Below are positions 1 through 6,762 of a stretch of DNA of 24,085 nucleotides, piece by piece (position 1 is the stretch's first letter; the number at the start of each line of letters is the position of its first letter). Origin of the DNA: a virus. Position numbers and translations under genes: made by a program. The notes beneath the pieces were generated by a model. The model saw nothing but the letters and a program-made list of their open reading frames with translations, did no database searches and was not told the DNA's origin. The DNA is taken from IMG/VR virus record IMGVR_UViG_3300044732_003257, positions 1 through 24,085 of that record; one strand, 5' to 3'.

Positions 1-809
1 TTAATTAATTCGGGTATTAATGAATAAAATTTTTCTCGAATAACATTTGAGGTTGTTTTATAATGTGTTTGAACAATTATCGAGTTTACAAATGGTAAGA
101 TGTCACTAACTCTTTTAATATCTTCATTATTTACAATATATTCTACGAATTCATTAATTGTATTTTTAGTTATGCCAGATAGTATTAATTCTTTCCTTTT
201 TTCATTAAAATTACTTCGTTTTATTAAATCGCTATGATTTATTTCATTATATTTGTATGAATTTTTTGAAAATTCTTTTTTATTTAAAGAAGATATCCAT
301 TTTTTTTGTCGATTTAAGAATCTCTTTTCTCCCTCATCTTTTCCATATTTTAAAATGCATTTTTCTAAAGAAAATGTTTTTTGTCTTTCATGTAATAATT
401 TAGTTGCCGTTTCAACATTATGTCCTAATTTTAACCAATATTCTATTCTTGTGGGTGTTTTATCATAAAATTTTTCAGGTGAATTTTTTTTTGCAATAAC
501 TAATTTATTTACAATATTTTTTTGTTTTTCTTTTATGAATTCACTAGCTTCATTTTTTTCCCATCCCATTGACAATAAAAAATTAATATCGTTTTGGGTA
601 TTACCGTACCTCAATAATTTTTTTAATTCGGGTTTAATTGATTTGTAGTTAAGTTTATTGGTTTTAGAAATATAATTAATTATATTATTAATTTCATTAC
701 TTGGAAACTTTTTAAATGATTTGTAAAAGTTTTTAGTTAAAATAAAATTTTCAAATTCATTAATTGAATTAATTTCTTCTATAATTTTTTTTCTGTATAA
801 AATATACAT
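1..809 (-). CDS. Homing-endonuclease-like protein, N-terminal part (runs off window)
   Basis: The frame is open from the ATG at 809 to the window edge, giving at least 269 residues, so the C-terminus is missing. It is very lysine/asparagine rich. Two visible motifs, RIEYWLKLGHNVETATKLL (about residues 121-139) and SLEKCILKYGKDEGEKRF (147-164), match a helical region that, from memory, recurs in phage proteins carrying Vsr/PD-(D/E)XK-type homing endonuclease domains. The catalytic domain itself would be in the unseen C-terminus. It lies 39 bases downstream of a Clp ATPase gene that stops inside an intein-like sequence. That is where a free-standing endonuclease sits in the 'fractured gene' arrangement of split-intein loci. 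Role as a homing endonuclease is inference from motif plus position; it could be another HEG-associated DNA-binding protein. Confidence 0.6.
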   Translation of the reverse strand, partial: MYILYRKKIIEEINSINEFENFILTKNFYKSFKKFPSNEINNIINYISKTNKLNYKSIKPELKKLLRYGNTQNDINFLLSMGWEKNEASEFIKEKQKNIVNKLVIAKKNSPEKFYDKTPTRIEYWLKLGHNVETATKLLHERQKTFSLEKCILKYGKDEGEKRFLNRQKKWISSLNKKEFSKNSYKYNEINHSDLIKRSNFNEKRKELILSGITKNTINEFVEYIVNNEDIKRVSDILPFVNSIIVQTHYKTTSNVIREKFYSLIPELI

Positions 810-848
810 AGTTATACTGGCTTAGGTAAATGCCATTACCTATAAATA
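810..848 (-). promoter_or_regulatory. TATTTATA element plus small hairpin ahead of the endonuclease-like gene
   Basis: In the sense direction this gap holds TATTTATA (841-848, directly after the Clp stop codon) and then a short inverted repeat, GGTAA-TGGCAT-TTACC (825-840), before the ATG at 809. The TATTTATA copy is 31 bases from the ATG, farther than at other genes in the window. A late promoter plus a hairpin in front of a homing endonuclease resembles how T4 limits early expression of such genes, but here this is inference. Confidence 0.35.
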
Positions 849-1142
849 TTACATAGTTTCAATATTATGTGTATTAGCTTCAGAAATTTTCTCAATCTCA
901 ATATAAGTTTCTCCAAGGACACATCCGGGTTCACCTATTATAATTGGATTATTCTTTTTTCTTCTGGATAAAATTTGGGCAATTCTATTAATTTCATTTT
1001 CTCTACCAATAACAGGGTCTAATTTACCCTGTTCCGCCATTTTTATCAAATCTTTACTGAAATTATCCAGCACTGGAGTTGCACCATCTTTTGATTTTTC
1101 CGAACCAGATTTTTGGTTACTACTTTCTTCAAACTCTATCAT
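849..1142 (-). CDS. N-terminal fragment of a Clp-type AAA+ ATPase fused to a split-intein N-fragment
   Basis: Residues 21-73 match the start of the first AAA+ module of ClpB/ClpC unfoldases: [12 protein letters not shown], then [12 protein letters not shown], then [15 protein letters not shown]. In intact Clp proteins the GEPG is followed by xGKT to complete Walker A. Here it is followed by C74 and [10 protein letters not shown], which has the form of intein block A (Cys1, then a G-(D/E)-T-x-(I/V) turn and strand), and the protein stops after 97 residues. There is no Clp_N double-helix domain: only a Ser/Lys-rich leader of about 20 residues precedes the AAA+ part, and a stop codon lies in frame six codons upstream of the ATG. 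As it stands the product cannot bind ATP. I infer that it is spliced in trans to a C-intein/C-extein product encoded beyond the left edge, downstream of the endonuclease-like gene. The alternative is a dead remnant. Confidence 0.8.
   Translation of the reverse strand: MIEFEESSNQKSGSEKSKDGATPVLDNFSKDLIKMAEQGKLDPVIGRENEINRIAQILSRRKKNNPIIIGEPGCVLGETYIEIEKISEANTHNIETM
852..923 (-). other. Split-intein N-fragment (24 residues)
   Basis: These 24 codons begin with Cys directly after Clp GEPG and carry the [10 protein letters not shown] block-A-like motif. The length and form are close to the short N-fragments (about 25 residues) known from atypically split phage inteins such as AceL-TerL, and much shorter than the roughly 100 residues of canonical split inteins. 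Block B (TxxH) is absent, as expected if it lies on the C-fragment. The C-terminal His-Asn and +1 nucleophile lie outside the window. Confidence 0.7.
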
Positions 1143-1243
1143 GTGATTTTTTCTGTATTAAATCATCTTAATTGTTTATTGATAAATTCTAAAATAAGAT
1201 AAACATTAAAAAATAAAAATACAGACACTTTAATATAAATTAA

Positions 1244-1273
1244 AACCCCCTTAGAAAAATCTAAAGGGGGTGT
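1244..1273 (-). terminator. Intrinsic terminator
   Basis: An inverted repeat pairs ACCCCCTTAGA with TCTAAAGGGGGT (one bulged A) around an AAAA loop. On the minus strand the G-run arm is followed by TTTTAATTT. It sits 27 bases after the stop of the 723-residue gene and ahead of the Clp fragment gene, so it separates the two units. The rest of 1143-1300 is AT-rich with no gene; I see no convincing promoter box for the Clp fragment. Confidence 0.75.
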
Positions 1274-1300
1274 TTAATTCACACGATGTGTTTCGGATTT

Positions 1301-3472
1301 TTATGCTCCCATTAAATTTTGTTTTAACTTATCGGTAACGGCTAAGAACTTAGTCGAAACTTTGGAAAGTAGGGGACAAATAAAACTTAATACTTTATCC
1401 TCAACTATTTTCAGTAATTCAGATTTATCATTTAATAATAGATCAGTTATTGAATTTCTTAAAATATTTTCTAGATGGTTTGTTTCGCCACCTTTTGAAG
1501 TTTTTTGTACGATAACAGTATCAACAATTGTTCTAGCAATTAATTTAGCTATTGCATTGCAATCACCGGATAAAATTTTAGCAATATTATCCAAATCAAA
1601 GTTTGCAAGACCAGTAGCTAATAAGTCACCAATTATACTAGTTTTTGAAACTCCTAAAGTTTCCAACACCCATCGCACTAATGTTTCTTGCACAGTGTCA
1701 GCAAATCCACCAAAACCTAATTTACCTAAGAAACTAAACCAATTTTCTTGTATTAATTTTTCGCTAAAACCTTGTTCTCTTAAGAAATTAGCTTCACTAA
1801 TCATTGAATTAAATAATTTGTTATAGTCAGCTTGTGTCTTTAAATTACCAGTACTTTCAGCTAAAACATATAATCTATTTTTAATTATTTTATTCTCTTT
1901 AAGAAGCCTTTGTTTTTTTGTTTTTTCTGTAATTAAATTTTCTTTAATCAATTTTTTTAGGTTTGTTGTTGATTTTCCTTCTACTCTTGTCTCTCTTCCA
2001 AAACTTTTACAAGTTTCACTAACATCTTTAAAATCAACTTTATATGCTCCAGCATTTGAACTTTTTAACTCTTCAATCATTCTAGCTGCGGATTTTTCTT
2101 GTTTAGTTCTAAACATTCTATTGAAGAATGCTTCATCTTTATTGGTATATTTACACTGATTGTTACATGCCATAAGAAGATTTTTAACCCTGTTAGTGTT
2201 TCTACTATCAATTTGTTTTTGTTGTGTAAAATTTGTATACCATTCACGTAATGCTTTTACACAATTTTCATCGGTTACATCTTTTATTTCGGTACTTATT
2301 TTGCCAGTATCAATACCAGAAACAACATCAGGCCAAATATAAGCTTGTGGTCCTGAACCAATTGTTGTTGGTAAAGACGGTATTAGATCAATAAGATTTA
2401 TTTTATTAAATCTTTTTATATCAACATTAGGATTGGCTAATTGGTCTATTTCATTATCAGGATAGTTTATGAAATCCGATACCTCCTTTACGGTATTTAT
2501 CCCTAATTTTCCAACATCAAGCGTTCCGTATTCATTTGGATAAAGTTTTTTTAAAAGTTCAACACCTTTTTTAAAAAAATTAAAATAGACTGACTGATAA
2601 CCATCGTTAAGTGCTCGTACAATCCCTTTGTTTATGTTAATTAAAATGGACTCATCCGGTTTTCCGGTATCGGGTTCATCACTAATTTGTAACCAATTAA
2701 AATATTTTCTATAATTCTCCTTAGTTGCTGGAGAACTTGATGTTTGTGTAGGCGTTGCAGCAGAGCCAGTTGTGGCTGTTTGTGTTGGTTTTTGACTTGT
2801 ACTTTTTCTTGTGAGAATAATTTGTTCGATAAGCGTCTCATCCACATTTTTACCCTCAATAGCAAGTTCCGGTAATTCATAGGTACCCTCATCAACTTGA
2901 AAAGAACCCTTTTCATTCTTTTGCCATTTAACCCATCTCCAAGGTGCGGCGGGTTTATCCCCTTTTAAGAAATAATAATCACCAATTCCATCAGAATCTC
3001 CGTCAATTAAATTTGCCGGTTTTTTATACGTCCAATGGCCTGACTTTATTTTTTTTATTTCACCACCACTAAAAAGACCTTTTTGTTCATTTTCTTTAAA
3101 CCACTTATATTCTTCCGATTGTTCTGTACCAGTTCCGGTTTCTGGTGTGCTAAGAGTAGATCCACCAGATTTTTTATATTCCTCACCGTATGAATTCCAA
3201 GCGGCGGTTGTTTTTGGACCAAATCTTCCATAACCACCACGTCTTTCTAATTTTCCTGTGGGAACCCAACCCGGATGGTTTTGGTCTAACCAATCTTGGA
3301 ATTTTTTAACACCATCAACATTTCCTAAAAATTCGGGAATTGTTGATGTTGGAGTTTGTCGTCTGCTTTGACCTGATTCACCGGCGCGTGGGGGTGGTTG
3401 TTTTCGAGGGGGTGGTTGTTTTCTATTGTCAGTTGAAGGTGTCGCTTCTTGCTCTCTTAAATTTCTTTTCAT
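1301..3472 (-). CDS. Large phage protein with peptidoglycan-binding-like N-terminal domain
   Basis: A 723-residue protein. It starts MKRNLREQEA, a short leader with an LRE site, followed by a Pro/Arg/Gln-rich linker. Residues about 45-100 resemble a PG_binding_1 fold: VKKFQDWLDQNHPGWVP and YGRFGPKTTAAW, comparable to DGKFGPETNAAV in the lysin at 15712. A Thr/Ser/Gln-rich low-complexity linker lies near residues 222-255. The central part is unrecognised. Near residues 515-560 there is a lysine-rich run with several (L/I)xE tripeptides (LIKE, LITE, LLKE, LAES), then a hydrophobic helical C-terminus of about 150 residues (WFSFLGKLGFGGFADTV, IAKLIARTIVDTVIV). It follows the 240-residue gene by 20 bases and ends at a terminator, so it is last in its unit. 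I infer a virion-associated or injected protein; no enzymatic motif is seen outside the binding-like domain. Confidence 0.8.
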   Translation of the reverse strand: MKRNLREQEATPSTDNRKQPPPRKQPPPRAGESGQSRRQTPTSTIPEFLGNVDGVKKFQDWLDQNHPGWVPTGKLERRGGYGRFGPKTTAAWNSYGEEYKKSGGSTLSTPETGTGTEQSEEYKWFKENEQKGLFSGGEIKKIKSGHWTYKKPANLIDGDSDGIGDYYFLKGDKPAAPWRWVKWQKNEKGSFQVDEGTYELPELAIEGKNVDETLIEQIILTRKSTSQKPTQTATTGSAATPTQTSSSPATKENYRKYFNWLQISDEPDTGKPDESILININKGIVRALNDGYQSVYFNFFKKGVELLKKLYPNEYGTLDVGKLGINTVKEVSDFINYPDNEIDQLANPNVDIKRFNKINLIDLIPSLPTTIGSGPQAYIWPDVVSGIDTGKISTEIKDVTDENCVKALREWYTNFTQQKQIDSRNTNRVKNLLMACNNQCKYTNKDEAFFNRMFRTKQEKSAARMIEELKSSNAGAYKVDFKDVSETCKSFGRETRVEGKSTTNLKKLIKENLITEKTKKQRLLKENKIIKNRLYVLAESTGNLKTQADYNKLFNSMISEANFLREQGFSEKLIQENWFSFLGKLGFGGFADTVQETLVRWVLETLGVSKTSIIGDLLATGLANFDLDNIAKILSGDCNAIAKLIARTIVDTVIVQKTSKGGETNHLENILRNSITDLLLNDKSELLKIVEDKVLSFICPLLSKVSTKFLAVTDKLKQNLMGA

Positions 3473-3492
3473 CTGGTTTACGTTATTTTGTT

Positions 3493-4215
3493 TTATTGAA
3501 TAAAGATAAAATTGGTCCCATCATATTTAATTTGATAGCCATCGATATTATAAACATCACCATTAACAGTAACATCGTCTTTAGTTGTCTTATCAAATCC
3601 GCTATATTCTTTTTTAAGTGCAGTTATAAATCCTGTTTTTTTAGCGTCATCAGCAGCGGCTTTTTCGGCAGTGGCTTTAGCTTCTTCTTCGGCTTTAGCA
3701 TCGGCAGCGGTTTTAGCATCGGCAGCGGCTTTAGCGGCTTTAGCTTCATTATCGTATTTCTCTTTAAGATCTAAGAAGGTATCCACAAAATCAACCCACT
3801 CATCATCATAGTCAATATCTGAATCAATCCATTCAAAGAAAGTATCACCTTCACCTTCACTATATCGGTTTTCAAAAAAATACTTTACCGCACATAAGTC
3901 ACCGAAAGTATTATTAGATAATTTATCTAATCCTTCTTTTACTTTATCTAAATCAGTACCAGTCCAAAAACCTTCAAATGCATCATAAAAAATACGAGCT
4001 AATTGTTGGATTTCATCGTTGGTAAGGATTTTAGTTTCTGCGATACCAGTAGTACAAGCATTTAAAACATTTTTGACGGTATCGGCATGACCCTCATTTA
4101 TAAGACCTTTAACTTTTTTTTCATTTTCCGTTAACGTCATATCATTTCTATATGACATAAGAAGTTTAATTCTTTCAAGAGACTCATTTGCCTCATTTAA
4201 TTTATTTTTTTCCAT
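3493..4215 (-). CDS. Unknown phage protein with Ala/Lys/Asp/Glu-rich helical tract
   Basis: A 240-residue acidic protein. The N-terminus MEKNKLNEANESLERIKLL holds an LNE-A site like T4 internal-head-protein leaders, followed by further LTEN and LINEG sites by residue 42. Residues about 75-125 (FEGFWTGTDLDKVKEGLDKL, then DLCAVKYFFENRY) have a GTD-helix pattern slightly reminiscent of annexin-like repeats, which is weak. Residues about 155-195 are a low-complexity A/K/D/E tract, probably one long helix, encoded by GC-richer repeated triplets than its surroundings. The C-terminus looks beta-rich (VNGDVYNIDGYQIKYDGTNF). A TATTTATA element lies 16 bases before the ATG, and the 723-residue gene follows 20 bases downstream, so the two probably share a transcript. 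Function unknown. Confidence 0.75.
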   Translation of the reverse strand: MEKNKLNEANESLERIKLLMSYRNDMTLTENEKKVKGLINEGHADTVKNVLNACTTGIAETKILTNDEIQQLARIFYDAFEGFWTGTDLDKVKEGLDKLSNNTFGDLCAVKYFFENRYSEGEGDTFFEWIDSDIDYDDEWVDFVDTFLDLKEKYDNEAKAAKAAADAKTAADAKAEEEAKATAEKAAADDAKKTGFITALKKEYSGFDKTTKDDVTVNGDVYNIDGYQIKYDGTNFIFIQ

Positions 4216-4231
4216 CTTTTAAAGTTTTTTA

Positions 4232-4239
4232 TATAAATA
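4232..4239 (-). promoter_or_regulatory. Candidate phage promoter element TATTTATA
   Basis: Sense-strand TATTTATA with 16 bases to the ATG at 4215. The same octamer type at the same distance precedes genes at 5898, 15346, 15712 and 17890. Confidence 0.5.
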
Positions 4240-4246
4240 TATCGAC

Positions 4247-5122
4247 TTATAATAAAGTATTTGCTTTACCGCGAGTTAATCCGGTGGACCATTTACTTTT
4301 TTGATCAATCGTATTTGCTTTACCCCTTTTTGTTTGATAAGTGTCCGACCATTTTTGTTTTGGGTCAATTGAATTAGCTGGACCTCTCTTTACTCCAGTT
4401 TCCCACTTTGTCACAGCAGGATAGCTTGGTTTACCCCCCTCAGTTGATTGTTCTCCCAATTCCGAAGTAAATTTATCATAATCAAGAAATTCGTTTTTTA
4501 ATTTTTTTGCATCCCGAAATGTTGCAAAATTAGAATACATTCTATGACTATGTTTTTGGTTATATTTTACAAATAAATCTTTATTTTTACTTAATGGCGT
4601 ATCAAAAAGAAAAATACTAAATTTAACTTTAAGGTCATCCGGTAATGTCTTAATATTTGTACTTTGTAACCATAAATCACCAAAAACTTTAAGATTATTG
4701 GGTAATTTTTCTATTGGCGTTACGTTTAAATCCAAATAACCCCCCACGGAAAGATTATCTCCCAAGGATGTTATTGGGGTTCCAACCAAATCCAAATAAC
4801 CCCCCACATGAAGATTATCCGGAAGGGATGTTAAATTTTTGCAACGATACAAATCCAAATAACCACCCACATGAAGATTATCCGGTAAAGATGTTATTGG
4901 TGTATTTGACAAATTCAAATCACCATCAACAACAATCTTTTCATAAAACTTATTATGATATTTTGCAAATTTTTCAGAATCCCCGTCAAATGCCTTAAAT
5001 AATCTAAAATTAAATTCTTCTTCATCTGTGTTCCAAACATTTTCATCTTCTTCTTGCTCAAGAAGAACTTGCTTTATAATGTTATAAAGGTCGGATTCAG
5101 ATAATTTGATTTTTCTTTTCAT
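4247..5122 (-). CDS. Leucine-rich-repeat-like protein with targeting-like N-terminus, copy A
   Basis: A 291-residue protein. Residues 1-23 (MKRKIKLSESDLYNIIKQVL then LEQ) form a predicted amphipathic helix bounded by LSE and LLE sites. Residues 25-65 are shared almost residue for residue with the paralogue at 13824. Residues about 66-175 are five to six repeats of roughly 20 residues of the type LPDNLxVGGYLDLxxTPITS, an LRR-like solenoid. Residues about 238-291 are a separate tail of three approximate repeats built on W-(x)-TGxxRGxANTIDxKxK, which the paralogue lacks. No enzymatic motif is seen; LRR-like solenoids usually bind other proteins. The gene follows the 109-residue gene by two bases, so it is probably co-transcribed from the element at 5914. 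Function unknown; I infer a packaged or structural protein from the leader. Confidence 0.85.
   Translation of the reverse strand: MKRKIKLSESDLYNIIKQVLLEQEEDENVWNTDEEEFNFRLFKAFDGDSEKFAKYHNKFYEKIVVDGDLNLSNTPITSLPDNLHVGGYLDLYRCKNLTSLPDNLHVGGYLDLVGTPITSLGDNLSVGGYLDLNVTPIEKLPNNLKVFGDLWLQSTNIKTLPDDLKVKFSIFLFDTPLSKNKDLFVKYNQKHSHRMYSNFATFRDAKKLKNEFLDYDKFTSELGEQSTEGGKPSYPAVTKWETGVKRGPANSIDPKQKWSDTYQTKRGKANTIDQKSKWSTGLTRGKANTLL
4250..4411 (-). repeat. Three-unit coding repeat at the C-terminus of LRR copy A
   Basis: Residues about 238-291 repeat a unit of about 20 residues: ETGVKRGPANSIDPKQKW, DTYQTKRGKANTIDQKSKW, and a shorter STGLTRGKANTLL. The units are diverged at the DNA level, so this is an old or selected repeat rather than recent slippage. 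Confidence 0.7.
4612..4927 (-). repeat. LRR-like coding repeats, copy A
   Basis: Tandem units of about 63 bases encode LPDNLxVGGYLDL-type repeats. The DNA of the first units is close to identical: an ACATGAAGATTATCCGG core recurs on the plus strand near 4805 and 4868. Confidence 0.7.
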
Positions 5123-5124
5123 TT

Positions 5125-5454
5125 TTAAAATATACCAACCATCGGTATTTTATCGGGATTATCCAAATAAAATTCAGTAATAAAAGATTTTAAATCATCT
5201 TCCTGAATATCATAAATGCTTTCATCATCGTCGTATTTGGAATCATCCAAATCTTCATCACTATAACCATTATTCACTTCTTCAAAAACATCATAGCTTT
5301 CAGAAAAGACATTAAAACCATAATTTTCGATTAGCGGAATATCAAAAGTATCTTCTCGTATTTCGGAATCAGAATCTGTCATAAATCTAAATTGTATCTC
5401 AATTGTCTTTGATGATTCGATTATATACTGAGACACGATTTCTTTGACTTCCAT
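5125..5454 (-). CDS. Acidic protein of unknown function
   Basis: A 109-residue protein, strongly acidic (runs such as DEDLDDSKYDDDESIYD near residues 68-84). The N-terminus MEVKEIVSQYIIESSKTIE contains an IIE-S site similar to the leader sites of neighbouring genes. No domain recognised. It sits 12 bases after the 143-residue gene and two bases before LRR copy A, so it is an internal gene of that operon. Confidence 0.65.
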   Translation of the reverse strand: MEVKEIVSQYIIESSKTIEIQFRFMTDSDSEIREDTFDIPLIENYGFNVFSESYDVFEEVNNGYSDEDLDDSKYDDDESIYDIQEDDLKSFITEFYLDNPDKIPMVGIF

Positions 5455-5466
5455 AACAATCGGTTG

Positions 5467-5898
5467 TTAGTGTCTATTTACTCGATTAAACATTTCAAGA
5501 ATTAAGTTTCTTTGATTTTTAAAACTTTCTTGTAATTCATCATCAACTTCTTCAAATTCCTCATCTTCGCATTGCTCACAAACCTCATCTTCCTCAATAT
5601 AATCAAATTTATCTTCAAGCTCCGCTGTTTTTTGTTCGCATTTACAAACCTCTTCGTTTAAACCACATTGTTCGCACATCTTAGTCTTTTCCTCATTTAT
5701 TCCAAAATTTTTGTATGTACTAACATTTCCTTTATTACTTAAAGTAATACCCCCCTTATCTTTTGCTAAATCTTCAATTGTTAGAGGTTGCGAACTTGAA
5801 GTTTTTTGAAGAGTCACATAACCATCATAAAGTTTTGTGTGTTGATTTTTTATCGAGTCTCTCTCCTCATTTGATATATTAAAAAAGTATGCATTCAT
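5467..5898 (-). CDS. Unknown protein with cysteine pairs (possible zinc-binding)
   Basis: A 143-residue acidic protein. The N-terminus MNAYFFNISNEERDSIKNQH has a form that, from memory, recurs at the start of marine phage proteins (NISxxExxxIxxxH). The middle carries CEQCGLNEEVCKCEQ (about residues 75-89) and a further CEQCE about 20 residues later; the pairs could bind a metal ion or simply be an EQC-rich low-complexity run. The C-terminus contains LQESF and LILEMF. It is the first gene after the candidate promoter at 5914-5921 and leads an operon with the next two genes. Function unknown. Confidence 0.7.
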   Translation of the reverse strand: MNAYFFNISNEERDSIKNQHTKLYDGYVTLQKTSSSQPLTIEDLAKDKGGITLSNKGNVSTYKNFGINEEKTKMCEQCGLNEEVCKCEQKTAELEDKFDYIEEDEVCEQCEDEEFEEVDDELQESFKNQRNLILEMFNRVNRH

Positions 5899-5913
5899 GA
5901 TATATAATTTATC

Positions 5914-5921
5914 AATAAATA
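5914..5921 (-). promoter_or_regulatory. Candidate phage promoter element TATTTATT
   Basis: Sense-strand TATTTATT with 15 bases to the ATG at 5898, in the 47-base gap after the cupin gene. It belongs to the same positional series as the elements at 4232, 15364, 15684 and 17866. Confidence 0.5.
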
Positions 5922-5945
5922 TGCAATAATTGTAAAAATAATTTT

Positions 5946-6209
5946 TTATTCCAATATTTTAATCACCAATGAAGTTGTGCCTTTTATAACACGATGAAAT
6001 TTTTCTCTAGGAATAAAAATTTTTTCGTTCTTTTTTAAACATATTGGTAATTCATTATCAAATTGAAACTTCCAATCGTTTTCATTTAATGCAATAACAG
6101 TTCTATCTTTTTCGTCTCTATGCCATTTTAATTCAATAGGGTCAATGTTGTCCGAAAAATTTCGAATCATGATATCGTTTTCAATAACTTGCGAATAAGG
6201 TCGTTCCAT
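5946..6209 (-). CDS. Small single-domain cupin
   Basis: An 87-residue protein from the ATG at 6209 (a TTG two codons upstream is a less likely start). The pattern ELKWHRDEKDRTVIAL, then DWKFQFDNELPICLKKNEKI, then FIPREKFHRVIKGTT fits a minimal cupin: a His/Asp strand, FQ-D turn, Gly-less loop, then IPxxxxHxV with the second His. Cupins bind small molecules, often through a metal. Similar short cupins occur in marine T4-like phages as I recall, without a known role. The start codon overlaps the upstream stop by one base (TAATG), so it is translationally coupled to the RHRC/YWAC gene. Confidence 0.75.
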   Translation of the reverse strand: MERPYSQVIENDIMIRNFSDNIDPIELKWHRDEKDRTVIALNENDWKFQFDNELPICLKKNEKIFIPREKFHRVIKGTTSLVIKILE

Positions 6210-6760
6210 TACCAATAACCGGGATATGTCTTACCACCCCATAAATGACCATATCGATTTACACGACACGCCCAATAACCAGCGGTTGTTTTGTCTTTCT
6301 TATCTTTGCATCTATGTCTTGCTGCAAATCTTTTTCTAGCATCAGGGTTTGATACCTTGGCGCTTAACCCTGTTGTATCACCAAAACTTATTTTTTTAAC
6401 ATTCCCGGATTTCGGATTTTTAACATATACATAATATTTTTTACTTCCACCCCTCATCGGATAACTAAGTTTAACCTCTTTACCCTGATATTCAGCTTCG
6501 GTCAAGAATTCAACATGTTCTATTGGTAAATCTAATGGAACTATTTCGTTTCCATATTCATCCCAAATACCAATATCGGTGGTTTCATATAATTCTCTAT
6601 CAATTCCGTTAAGTTCAACATCTTCTGAATCGTATAGATTTCTCACCTCAGTTATCAAATTAAAATATGATTCAGAACCATGTCTAAAAACATTTTCTGT
6701 AATTTGTATATCATTTTCCAAATGATATTTTAAGCTTTCGGAAATTATTGTTTTTTTCAT
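6209..6760 (-). CDS. Phage protein with C-terminal FAARHRC/YWAC domain
   Basis: A 183-residue protein. The N-terminus MKKTIISESLKYHLENDIQI has an ISE-S site. The last ~80 residues form a basic domain: KKYYVYVKNPKSGNVKKISF, then FGDTTGLS, then DARKRFAARHRCKDKKDK, then AGYWACRVNRYG. The F-x-ARHxC...YW(A/S)C pattern is one I recall from many uncharacterised T4-like marine phage proteins; its Cys/His spacing could bind a metal. The N-terminal half is acidic and unrecognised. It starts two bases after the 161-residue gene and overlaps the cupin start by one base. Function unknown; a virion or head-internal protein is plausible from the leader. Confidence 0.75.
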   Translation of the reverse strand: MKKTIISESLKYHLENDIQITENVFRHGSESYFNLITEVRNLYDSEDVELNGIDRELYETTDIGIWDEYGNEIVPLDLPIEHVEFLTEAEYQGKEVKLSYPMRGGSKKYYVYVKNPKSGNVKKISFGDTTGLSAKVSNPDARKRFAARHRCKDKKDKTTAGYWACRVNRYGHLWGGKTYPGYW

Positions 6761-6762
6761 TA

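Noticed and set aside
253-468. Plus-strand open frame of 71 codons
   Set aside because: Antisense to the continuous endonuclease-like frame; Phe/Ser-rich as expected for the reverse of Lys/Glu codons.
1143-1243. Promoter for the Clp fragment gene
   Set aside because: The region is AT-rich with TATCTTAT-like bases, but no TAnnTTTG or TATTTAT element lies at the usual distance.
3340-3774. Plus-strand open frame of 144 codons with a Gly/Ser/Phe-rich repeat-like end
   Set aside because: It is antisense to the Ala/Lys-rich tract of the 240-residue gene and to the start of the 723-residue gene; its repeats are the mirror of that tract.
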